In this document: piece after piece, positions 27,290-37,666 of the stretch
How the letters are laid out: every line of letters starts with the position of its first letter
Numbering within the stretch: the stretch's first letter is position 1
NCBI GenBank assembly: GCA_032622095.1
Contig: CP136068.1
Coordinates: 124,813,989-124,877,988 of the forward strand
Source of the DNA: Siphonodentalium dalli
Lineage: Eukaryota > Mollusca > Scaphopoda > Gadilida > Siphonodentaliidae
Direction of reading: 5' to 3'
DNA: 64,000 nt
Notes under the pieces: model-generated
The model's database searches: none
What the model saw: only the letters and a program-made list of their open reading frames with translations
What the model was told of the DNA's origin: nothing
Made by a program: the position numbers and the translations under genes

Positions 27290-27875
27290 TTAGGCTTAAG
27301 CATAATACCATCACGCTTAAGCGTAATTCCATCACGATTAAGCGTAATGCCATTATGCTTAAGTGTAATTCAGATTTCCATTACTATTACGAATAATTCC
27401 ATTATGCTTAAGCGTAATACAATTTCCATTACGCTTAAGCTCTGAAATACGCATAATGGAAATCTGAATTACACTTAAATGTAATGGCATTACTATTAAG
27501 CGTAAATGTATTATGCTTAAGCGTGATGGAATTATGCTTAAGCGTAATGGAAATCACGCTTAATCGTAATGTCATTATGCTTAAGCGTAATTTTGGCTAT
27601 TACATGCGAATTTGGCCTTCCATAGATTTGGCATTACATGTAATTCAAATTCCTTATCTCAAAACTCCCCTGGAGCTGAAATGGATACAGCCAATTACTG
27701 ATACTAATAACTTTTGATACATATTTACCTTAGATGATACCATTATATGTAAGGTAGTAAGGCTATGAAAACCTTATTACGCTTAAGCGTAATGGAGTTG
27801 TGAGTGAGGCAATTACGCTTAAGCGTAATATTGCATTATGCTTAAGCATGATGCCATTACGCTTAAGCATAATTA
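27290..27875. repeat. Cluster of palindromic GCTTAAGC motifs
   Basis: At least twelve CTTAAG hexamers occur in under 600 bp, most within (A)TTA(C/T)GCTTAAGCGTAAT. Exact 18-bp palindromes ATTACGCTTAAGCGTAAT are at 27776-27793 and 27812-27829. Spacing is irregular, and linking words such as GGAAATC and CAGATTTCCATTA appear in both orientations, so this is an inverted, interleaved array and not a simple tandem repeat. It lies in the large intron of the Shisa-like gene. Confidence 0.85.
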
Positions 27876-28590
27876 ACTATTAAATTTGAATATGCCCTCC
27901 CATACAAATCTTGTTAATATATTAGGGAAATATAGAAACAATTGCCAGACATGATATCTGGTCGCCAATTTTGAGCAACCGATGACGTAGGTTCCAGGCC
28001 ATGATCTTACATTCTCTGACCAACATTCATCCCCTCATTGTTAGATCAATTCTTTTGAAACTGAGCACAAATATTTATCACAATCGGTTGGAACCTGTGC
28101 TCATCGCCTGTGAGGTTTGGTGAACTCATTTAAAGGGACGCAATGCCTTCCAAGTGGGTTCATGCGTGCGAATTGAAATAAATTTTATATAAAAGTCTGT
28201 AAAACAACTATCAGCAACAAATACATGTAAAACTAGATCACCTTTGTTCTACATGTATGTTGCATTATAAATAACTCTCTAATAACGAGATTGCGTATAT
28301 CGAAAACATTGTTACGTAAACATTACGGTTGCAGTGGACATACCGATACAAGTCTAATTAATCAAATAATATACCAAAGCGTGAGTTTATTCAAAGCTTG
28401 GCGGTAAACATTCGAAAAGGTCAAAGCATTGGAAAATATTCTGAAATTCATATTCATACTAAAATATTTGAATTTTCTACTCTATTTTCTTACTATTAGC
28501 GATGTTTGTTGACAAATCACCGTGCTTAACGGGTTTGTTGACATAACAACGGTTTCAACACGAGAACATTCGTTACTGCAGATCTATTAA

Positions 28591-28610
28591 TCTATATCTA
28601 TTTTTGCGAA

Positions 28611-28641
<31 letters not shown>

Positions 28642-31430
28642 ATGTCTGTCTGTCTGTCTGTCTGTGTTCTATAGACATTCACAGGGGACCATCTAGATGA
28701 TGCCAAAGGGGTCTACTAGGAGTAGCTTTTTACGAGAAAGATAATGGTCGGGGTTAGAATTTTCTAAAGTGACGCCGTTGTTGTCAGGGACAGAAAAGGG
28801 GGAGGGGCAGAAAAAAAATTGTCGCCGATTGCCACCAAACTTATATATAATCATTCCCATAATATGAGGAATCTAATGGCGTGGTTTTAATATGGCAAAA
28901 GTCGCGCCGTTCGCGTCAGGGGTGCCCGGAAGGGGGGGGGGGGGCAGATTTTTTTTCTCTGTCGCCGATTGCCACGAAACTTACATATAATCATCCCCAT
29001 GATATGAAGAATCCAACGGTGTGGTTTAAATATGTCAAAAGTGGCGTCGTTTGAGTCAGGGATGAACGGAAGGGGAGAGGGGCACCAAAATTTATAAAAC
29101 TAATTTTAGCGCCGATTTCCACCAAATTGATATATATTCTTCTTCATGATACAAGGAATCTAATTGTGCGATTTAACAACGCCAAATTGTTGTTTTTGGA
29201 TGAGAGATTGGGAGGGGGTGGGCACTAAATTTGATAATAAGTCGCCGATTGCCACCACACTTATACAAAATCATCCCCATGGTATGAGGAGTCTAATTGT
29301 GTGGCTTTTATCTGTCAAATGTGGCCTCATTCGAGTCAGGGTTGCATTTAAAGGGACAGGGGCACCAAAATTGATGCACAATTTTTTTAGCGCCAATTTC
29401 CACCAAATTGATACACGTTCTTATCCATGATACGAGGAATCTAATCGTGATTTAAAGACGCCATAGTGGTGTTGTTTGGGTGAGAGATGGAGAGGGGAGG
29501 GATTGGCACCAAATTTGATAAAAAAAATTGGTTAGTCGCCGATTATCACCAAACTTATAAACAATCATATCCATGATATCAGGAGTGTAATCGTGTGGTT
29601 TAATGGTGTCACAAATGGGGCCATTCGAGTCAATGGTGTATAGAGATGAGAGGGACACAAAAAATTATATCTATATGTTTAGTGCCGATTTCCACCAGAT
29701 TGATACATATTCTTCTCCGTGATACGAGGAATCTTATCGTGTGGCTTAGATACACCAAATTGGTGCCCTATGGGTGAGAGATATGGGGACCTTAAATTTG
29801 ATACGAATTTGTATACTCGCCAATTTTCACCAATTTCATATATATGCATCTCTAATCTCTAATGAGTCTTAGTGTGTGCAGCTTGAGTCCGAAATAGGGA
29901 CAGGAGGGTCACCAAAACTGATACAAAATATTTTTAGTACCAATTACCATCAAATTCAGACACGTTCTTCTCAAATGATACACGAAATAAAATCGTGCTG
30001 TCTGTCTGTCTTTTTGTCTGTCTGTGTGCATTCTATATATAACTTCACGCGGGACAATTGAGATGGCACCAAGGCGTTCTAAGAGGGGTAACTTTTTACA
30101 AGGAAGATAATGGTGCGGGTTAAATTTTTCTAAAATGACGCTGTTGGTGGGAGGGGAAATTAAAAAAATATGGTGAAATAGTTTTGTCGCTGATTTCCAC
30201 CAAACGAATACATAATCACCTTCGCAATATGGCGTTGTTCGAGTCAGCGTTGCATCAACAATTGATTTAATAAACCAAATTCCACCAAATTCATACACGT
30301 TTTTCTCTAATGATATACCATGAATTAAATCACATTTGGTGTCGTTTGCGTCACGGATGGCGAGCGGATATGCACATCATTGATAATATTGCTATTCGCC
30401 TATATCCACATATAAGTTATATACAGTCACCAGGCCATCTCCATATCATTTTAAGTAGTTTGGCGTTCACATTTCACAATCCCGACATATGGTGACCCAC
30501 ATAAGTCACTTGAACAATTATATCTTCTTAACAGTCATGTTTATATGGGAATGGCAATCAAGGCATTCACACAATGAGCTAGCAAGATAACTAGAAGAAG
30601 CATTAAACGTATATTTATCATTCTATTGAAGAGATACATATATTCGTGCAAACTGAGAGACCTCGAACCGTCAGAGGATTGCATATATATAATAACAAAA
30701 TTTAGTCTGTTCCATTCAATACAGTTTCCACAAAAAGTTACAATTTGTCAAGAGATATGGAAGGCCTGTTCAAAAATAGTGATCACAGTGTGCAGTCAAA
30801 TATAGTTTCTTCTGATATACAAGACTTTTCAGGATCCTACCAATACTGACATCTGACAAGGGTTTTAGAACAGACTCATCGACTGACATAAACAACTCAA
30901 AATCTCGCTCTGTGCCTGGCACATGTAGCTGATATATGTGCGCAGCAACATTTCGTTTAAACTAAGAATATTAAGCCAATATATAGCACCATGAACAGAG
31001 GAGCACCTGGAAATTTCTTTGAAACATCTGTATCTTCGTGGAGAAATGATAGCCAGGTGTCCTCGAGATCTTAGTCCAACCCACTAGATTGATTGATACA
31101 TCTCAATATGTAAAACCCAATTATCATCTTTTATCGAACTAATGTGTTTATGATGTTCATGTATCATATTATAACGTCTAATGTATACGCAGTTGTAAAT
31201 AAATAAATACTTCATTATTGGTGGAACGGATTAATCGTGATAAACAGAATGACAATTGACAAGGTGAGCCACTACTTATATTTCCATGACTGTAATAATC
31301 ATGTTTTGTGATGCTATTTGAATATACAATTTATGAGAAAACGTATAACACTTTAAGCAAGAGCATTCTCTATTCCCAACAAATATCCACAGCATACATT
31401 AACCTGTGCAACGCCGGGTAACCCTGCTAG
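28591..31430 (+). mobile_element. Non-autonomous Helitron, copy 1 (2840 bp)
   Basis: The element begins TCTATATCTAT and ends CCGGGTAACCCTGCTAG, and sits between A (28590) and T (31431). This is the Helitron signature: 5' TC, 3' CTAG, insertion in AT without target duplication, and a short palindrome (GGGTAACCC) just before the end. After a TGTC microsatellite it holds about ten degenerate units of about 145 bp starting TCGCCGATTGCCACC (near 28820, 28963, 29110, 29241, 29390, 29534, 29679, 29817, 29935 and 30186). No Rep/helicase frame is present, so it must be mobilised in trans. A nearly identical copy is at 55336-58161. Confidence 0.9.
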
Positions 31431-31563
31431 TAATGAATATAAGAACAAAGATTATATATTTATCCATGTTCTTCTTGGTGGTGATGTTTGCACAGTTACC
31501 CACCAAGTGTCTTGGGTCCCTTTAATAGTAATTGTATTATATTTAAGTATAAATTAATTATCT

Positions 31564-31843
31564 TTAAAGGGGTACTGTACGCCATTTTCAATAATTTCCC
31601 GGTAATAACAACAACGATCTAATATCGATATTATATAGAAAAATAAGTAATTTGAGTCGAAGATATATTCTGTAGTCGATCAGGTTAATAGGTTATCTAA
31701 AAATCGAAGTTAATAATTCGATATAAATTTAATTTATGGCTGGAGCCATAAAATAAATTATGAATTTCCGTGTACAAGACGTAATCAAATTAATTCACGG
31801 ATAGTGGATCGGGCAACAGCATTTGATTACAGTATCCCTTTAA
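31564..31843. mobile_element. TTAA-flanked miniature element (280 bp)
   Basis: TTAA at 31564-31567 with AGGGGTACTGTA inside, and TACAGTATCCCT with TTAA at 31840-31843, form a terminal inverted repeat with the TTAA duplication known from piggyBac-like elements. An inner palindrome, TTTATGGCTGGAGCCATAAA, is near 31735. A related, longer and inverted copy is at 16164-16744. Confidence 0.75.
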
Positions 31844-31849
31844 GTGTAA

Positions 31850-34457
31850 TTTAATGTGGTGTTTGGCTAATTTTCACATCTTTAGATAACACTATTATTT
31901 TAACTTTTAACTTGACTTTTAACTTTTAACCGTTTCATCGTAAAGCTGTTATTCTCTACTTTTTAAATCGAAACAACAGATTCACTCGATATCTTCTTGT
32001 CGATACGATTCCATGTATTGAGGTCGCTTATAAAGTCATGCTGGTGAACAGCACATATATAAATGTATATATAATACATATAACATATGTGTGCATTCGC
32101 TTGCCTATATTATCAGACTTCTTCGATGATGTGTCCATTTATAGTATTGCAACATATATCGTAGTCCAAGTCTTCTCGTACTAAAACCAGCTAAGATATT
32201 GGGATGGAGATGCTGGGCCCTGTTTCATGAAGGCAACTTATGACATAGTTGGGACTTAAGATGGTCATAAGTTCAAACTTCAGTCATAAGTGCGTTTCAC
32301 GAACAAAGTCTTAACCTAAGATGGTCTTAACTTTGGTCTTAACTTTAAGACTGGTGTGAGGTGTCATAAGATAATCTTAAAGTTAAGACCTACGTTGTGA
32401 TCCGCAGTTGGTCCGAAATGTGGATGGGATCTAGTTCATGGATATATTATTATAAACACATTTAACTGAATAACACCTTGCTAGCACGGAGGGGTGTTTC
32501 AGAAATGGTAGTAATTAATAACCAACTGGTAAGCTATAGCAGTGACGTGGCCAGTGGTTGCAAGATTGGCGGGGTGTCCGCTACTAACTGTAAACCGCCA
32601 AGACCGGACTATATTACATTTCTAATTGCTGTTACAAAAAGAATATATTTACATAGAGTTGAACATCATTTGCGATTCAAATCACCCAATCGCACTGTAG
32701 ACAATAATCATGTTGAGACAATTAGTCCGAACATTTTCACATCGAGGATAATAGTGAATGATTTATACTCAGTTTTTTTTATAAATGCTTATGTCAGCTA
32801 TTATTATTATTATTATTTACTTGCCATTCTATATTATTATGTTATAATTTGATTGTAAAAATGTATTGTATATGTACCCCGTATATATATCAACAAGATA
32901 ATAATACATAATATGTGTTATTTTATTATTATTATGTATATTATCATAATCTATTAACGATGAAATAAAAAAAATATATAGCATGTATATAGTATACGGA
33001 CCGCGAAAGACCATATAATATCACTGTGAACTGGCCCACAGACCCCTGGGGGAATTACTAAAATACCAATATACCAGTGGTATAGTCTATATTGGTATTT
33101 AGTAATTTTCCCCAGGGGCTTGTGAACCGGCCGTCTGTTCACGTGTTGTTAATTATAAACGCTCTTTATTAGAAGTCGTTGATTTTGGTTTTTATTAAAA
33201 CATATATGCAGAATGTCGTTCAACGTAAGTTCATACGCAGTTTGTTAATTATAACAGGCGTTTAGCACATTTGTCAACATAACCAGGTATTTAGTCCGAG
33301 ATCCTCCCGTATTTTCTCTTATGACACGAGTTAGGCGTTAATGACCCGCTCAAATAAAACCACAATTATATGAAATAAAATATCACAATTGCGACAATAA
33401 ACGGATATTTTCCGCAGAAGACATGCTATTTGATCTCAAACCCACATCAGTTGTGAATTGAAAGCGGTAATTTAATGTGAAAAGAGACAATTACCCCACT
33501 GTTTACAAATTTTTAAAAGTATGCGAACTCAGTTGACCTCGCGACCTGCGTTCTGCATTTTCCGTTGTAAATATTCCGTAGATTTTCGACTAACCACGCA
33601 AATTACGATGAATTCTCCATTGTAATCGTAATTATGTGTGTCAATAAATAAAAAATAAATAGATTAAGTAAACATTGAAGATATAAATGTAATACATTAA
33701 ATAAATTACGGGAATTACAACCCTCTCAAAGTTTACAACAGTGTAAACACAACGAGCATTAGAATAAATATGGCGCTACATTTCACCAACATTTGGTGGA
33801 ATTCCGCGAAATTAAGATATATACTAAGCGAACAGAGCAATATACTGCTCTTGTTAAGCACACAAAAAATCAAACAAAATTTGTATAAATTTTTAACCGT
33901 ACGTTTGAAAAGTCCCACTAAAACGGAAGACTTGGACTACATATATCGATGTATTTTATGCTGACGTGCTGGGAGTATTGACACATGAATATTCATATAT
34001 TATAAAATCGATAATTTCTCACTAGCTTTCAGGGACCATCGTATATTTATTTTTCTAACATCAAAACAGTGCCTCCTTGTTTAGCGAGACACGGATATTT
34101 GTCGCCCACCCTCGACCGAAATGTCACCCCCCTGTCTAAAGGCGACACATCTCCGTGCCTCTGTCAAGAGCGGGTGACAGCACTTTCTGTATGATTATAA
34201 CGTGCTATAAAATGAATCATGTTTGGACATATGTATATACGAGGAGTCTGTGTCCCCTTCCCACATAAATGGTTCAAGGTTTTATAGACCAATGTATACT
34301 TGGAAAAATGGGATTTAGATTTATAAAATTTATGCAAAACTTTGTTCAACCTAACCTGTTATCCATTCAACAGGCACTCGAACAAGTTGTTGATAAATTT
34401 AGGTTTAACATTCACTTGATTTATTTTCAATGCGTGCTGAGCTTTCATTTCTTGTAG
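31850..34457. other. End of the large intron; repeat fragments
   Basis: Contains the split repeat matching 1-123 (32160-32215 and 33290-33360, separated by about 1.07 kb starting CCCTGTTTCATGAAGG), a stretch of repeated TTAAG(A)C and GGTCTTAA words at 32235-32395, a palindrome at 33042-33119, and a block at 33720-33960 that recurs inverted at about 40790-40945. The 124-codon frame at 32478-32852 has no domain and ends in a Tyr run from an ATT repeat, so I do not call it a gene. Confidence 0.5.
33042..33119. repeat. Inverted repeat with ACCCCTGGGG ends
   Basis: The arms GGGGGAATTACTAAAATACC and ATTTAGTAATTTTCCCC, with AATATA/TATATT inside, face each other around CCAGTGGTATAGTC. It probably forms a hairpin and looks like the core of a foldback element. 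No target duplication is obvious. Confidence 0.7.
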
Positions 34458-34861
34458 TCACAACGACAACAACAACTGCTGATGTGCATATCATCCATGA
34501 CCAGACGGCATCCGTCCCCGCAGCTGTTACTGGTGGACGCGTCGTCCAACCGCCGGGTGTTGGTGTGGTGACGCAGGGACAGTACCTTCCACCAGGAATG
34601 TACGGACAAATGGGTTTCGCACAGTATAATCCACCTATATACCTTCCTCAACATCCAGAACATCCTCCGCAACAATTACAGTCTCCTCCGCTACAGCCTC
34701 CTCCAGCACAAATGCATCACGGACAGAGTCACGGAATGACGCCTATAATTACCCAATATCAGGACCCACCCCCTTCATATGATCAACTATCTAAAGCGAG
34801 TGCGCCGCCCCCTTCATATGATCAACTATTTAAAGCGAGTGCGCCACCCCCGGATGTGTAG
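34458..34861 (+). CDS. Shisa/CYYR1-like protein, proline-rich cytosolic tail exon
   Basis: The acceptor is TTTCATTTCTTGTAG. The exon starts with two bases of a split codon, matching the phase left at 16980. It encodes about 134 residues: a Thr run, a Val/Pro-rich segment with VVQPPGVGVV, NPPIYLP, a Gln/Pro/His-rich stretch, and two tandem copies of PPPSYDQL(S/F)KASA before the stop TAG at 34859-34861. NPPIY and both PPSY are PPxY motifs, the known ligands of WW domains (for example in Nedd4-type ubiquitin ligases), and PPxY tails are common in this superfamily. The tail faces the cytosol. The preceding intron is about 17.4 kb. No AATAAA is obvious just downstream. Confidence 0.9.
34766..34843 (+). 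repeat. 39-bp in-frame tandem duplication in the tail
   Basis: Two adjacent 39-bp units (34766-34804 and 34805-34843), nearly identical in DNA, encode PPPSYDQLSKASA and PPPSYDQLFKASA. The few base differences suggest a recent in-frame duplication that adds a WW-domain ligand. Confidence 0.9.
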
Positions 34862-35191
34862 ACATGTTCTTGTTTTGCAGAGTTATCTATCCTGCTATTC
34901 TCATCTTTAATATAACGTACATGTATTGTTAAAATACCTAAACTAGCTATAGAACAATATACAAAATCCCGATAGTTGCGTATACACGCATACGTACATA
35001 GAGAGGGACGTGGCTATATGGTCCCATATAGGGGGGTCCATCTTGCAATTTCCAACTGCACCGCCCCCCGGTTGAACCAGACCAGACTCCAGGTTCGCAG
35101 AATACCATTTGCACCCCTTGGGTAAGAACTTTCCGACTGGTGCCACAAGCTTTCCAACATACTTATTTGCAAGATTTACCCAACAGAAGGG

Positions 35192-35420
35192 CCCTGTGCC
35201 AATGCATTCTCTTATATATGCGAGTCGACCATAGGTCGCCTCGCATATATAAGAGAATGCATTGGCTTAACACATTACAAATTATAAAATTGTTAAAGAA
35301 TGTAAGAAAAAATGGTAAAACGTGTTAAAAAAAGATTTTTTTTAGGCCAATGCATTCTCTTATATATGCGAGGCGACCTATGGTCGACTCGCATATATAA
35401 GATAATGCATTGGCACAGGG
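35192..35420. mobile_element. Double-hairpin core element without outer ends
   Basis: Bounded by CCCTGTGCCAATGC and GCATTGGCACAGGG, it contains both hairpins seen in 7882-8343 and 49119-49581, with the same loops, but lacks the TGTGACCCGC outer repeats and the middle GCAGGGAGCCCC segment. It lies inside a copy of the GTTGGAAATTTC-type repeat (about 35005-35760). It may be the independent parent of the core or a derivative of the larger element. Confidence 0.8.
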
Positions 35421-35795
35421 TATAACTGTAACTATCACAATGTGGTCAAGGAGCCGGTTCCAATGATATCCACATTTGTATGGTTCTATTGAGACAGACC
35501 GAATATATTTTAGGCTGTTGAAGCTTTATTTGGCCGGTTTTGGCCGTTTTGTTGGGTAAAGGGCCCCTTGGACAATTGCCAATGGAACCTCAAACTTTCC
35601 AACGTTTGGACAATTCCAACCTGACCCCCTCCCATCCCATGATTGTGAGATTTTCAACTGATGGCCATTTCAGGCCAAACTTTTGACCAAAAGTTGAAAG
35701 ATTTGCGACTGTTGATCTAAACACAACAAATTCCCATTGCATGTATACTGGTTGGGAAATCAAGCTATGATATCTATTTCAACCTATAGTTTGTT

Positions 35796-36360
35796 TAAAG
35801 GTACTCAATCCGATCAGACGGTCCCCATACCATCAGGATACAACAACAACAACAACAATAACAACAACAACAACAACAACAACATTTCTTCAAAATACGC
35901 TTTAGTTATCAGAATCTATGTATTGCAACAAAATAATGCTAACCTCTGTCAACTATGGTATCAAATTTCCCAAAACTTGTTATTTATTAACATTTTGTTC
36001 AACAAAATATGGCCGTATTATCACGAAAGTATCACGAAATTTTTCTGTATTAATACCACTTGATTTTAGAATTATCCATCTTCATCCGAAAGTTTGTCCG
36101 AGATCTCCGTTTGGCCACGTGTTTCTGGGCCACATATTATTGCACATCTCGAGAAATAACAAACTTCAAAAATCGATATCTGATCACCCGAGCTTTGATG
36201 GGTGGGTTCCACGACTCGTATACCGGATAGGTAACTCTGCTAAAATCTACGACAACTACACTTTCCGTCAAATGATGCTGGTTGCTATGGATCTGCGAAT
36301 TGGACGGTTAGTTCAAATGGGACAATTGGTATCTACACGCCATATTCGCAGTTGAGTCTT
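35796..36360. repeat. Dispersed repeat shared with 48096-48370
   Basis: Begins AAAGGTACTCAATCCGAT and contains a (CAA)n microsatellite at 35841-35883. Shared words include TACGCTTTAGTTATCAGAATC and ATCGATATCTGATC followed by GATGGGTGGGTTCC. The 145-codon frame at 35918-36355 lies within the repeat and has no recognised domain. Confidence 0.65.
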
Positions 36361-37660
36361 TGTTTACTGAATGTATTAACTCGCGTCATTCAGTTACATC
36401 AGTATATTCATCAATTTCATCGTTTGCTCTCAATTGAATATTTGAGCCTTCTTAAAAAAGTAAGCATATTTATAAAACTATCTTTAAAAAGGATACCACT
36501 TTAATGTAAAGGGCATCATGGATTACAATATAATTGTGTGTGTATGTATTTTTATTGATATGACTTATATGTTATGTGTGCCTTGTGTATAGTATGTATA
36601 TATGTTATTGCATGTTCCAACTTAACTGTTGGCTTTGCTAATAAACAATCAATCAATCATTCTCTGGAATGATCTGCAGTATTCACATGTATATGGAAAT
36701 TTGTTCGGGAAATATAAGCAGTTCAGAATGATTCATATCCATTGGTGTGGAAAGTTTCAGATAATAAGTCAGGATTAATGGACGAGATACTGGACATTCG
36801 TAAACTAGATGGTCGAGGGCATAGCCCGAGCCCATTAATTTACGAATGTCAATTAGCGAATCCATTAACCGACTAAAAACACAATACGAAGAGAAATTAC
36901 ATTGATACAGAAAATTCCGAGAAATATCGATAAATGAGACGTTTACGAACCTTTTTTTCTGGTGGGAAAATAGTCCTTGGCAGACAACACGGACACGGCT
37001 CATGTGAGTGGGAAGTGTATGTGTATATTGTCGCGGTAACAATTGTCCAGGCATATATACAGCTGTCCCGTACATCGTTGTTCGAAATTAAACATCGATA
37101 TACGCAAACATTTAATAAAATATTTGTTCTCGTTGTAAATATAAGGTAGTATATATATGTGTAATATATACTTTCGACGTAATTATCTGTATTTTGGACA
37201 CGAATGCATTTTAGGATAGTTTTGACTCGCGAATAATCAAAATGATATCGTTCGCGCAGAAAAACAGTAACTCTATTATGATGACGTTTTATCTTTTAAT
37301 GTGACAGATGCAACTGGTATGCAAATTAACATTCTGTCTTTTCTGACAAGGAATTGTATTAAGTGGGGTTTATACGCACTATGCAGATGTTTGTTATTAT
37401 GGGCGGGTGTTAGCCTGTTAGAAGTGAAGAGGTCCACGTGGGAGTTCCGCTTTATGATTACATTGGAAGATATAAACAATCGAGATTACGAATCAATCTC
37501 TACCTGAGCGCACCAGTCATGCTTCCTTTCTGACTCTGTAACCGTGTAGGTACTAGTCCGTGTTTTTATATCTAGCATGGGATTTTCCAGCAAAAATGGC
37601 GAAACCCGATCGCTCCAAAGTCAAATTTTCTATGTGCTTCGAGAACAATTCCCACACTAA
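36360..37660. other. Intergenic; no recognised gene
   Basis: The 130-codon minus-strand frame at 36683-37075 shows no domain or motif that I recognise. No repeat structure is obvious. Confidence 0.4.
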
Positions 37661-37666
37661 AACATA

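Noticed and set aside
29909-30298. 129-codon minus-strand frame conserved with 56640-57029
   Set aside because: Conservation is explained by two recent copies of the same Helitron. The frame has no domain and crosses the degenerate 145-bp units.
28591-31430. Retrotransposon interpretation of the TGTC-starting 2.8 kb repeat
   Set aside because: There is no LTR, no poly(A) or simple-repeat tail and no target duplication. TC...CTAG between A and T fits a Helitron better.
33770-33964. 64-codon frame conserved with 40761-41123 (minus) as a gene family
   Set aside because: Non-coding flanks match equally well, so the similarity reflects repeat copies and not protein conservation.
35918-36355. 145-codon frame as a gene
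   Set aside because: It lies in a dispersed repeat with a diverged copy at 48096-48370 that does not keep the frame. No domain is recognised.
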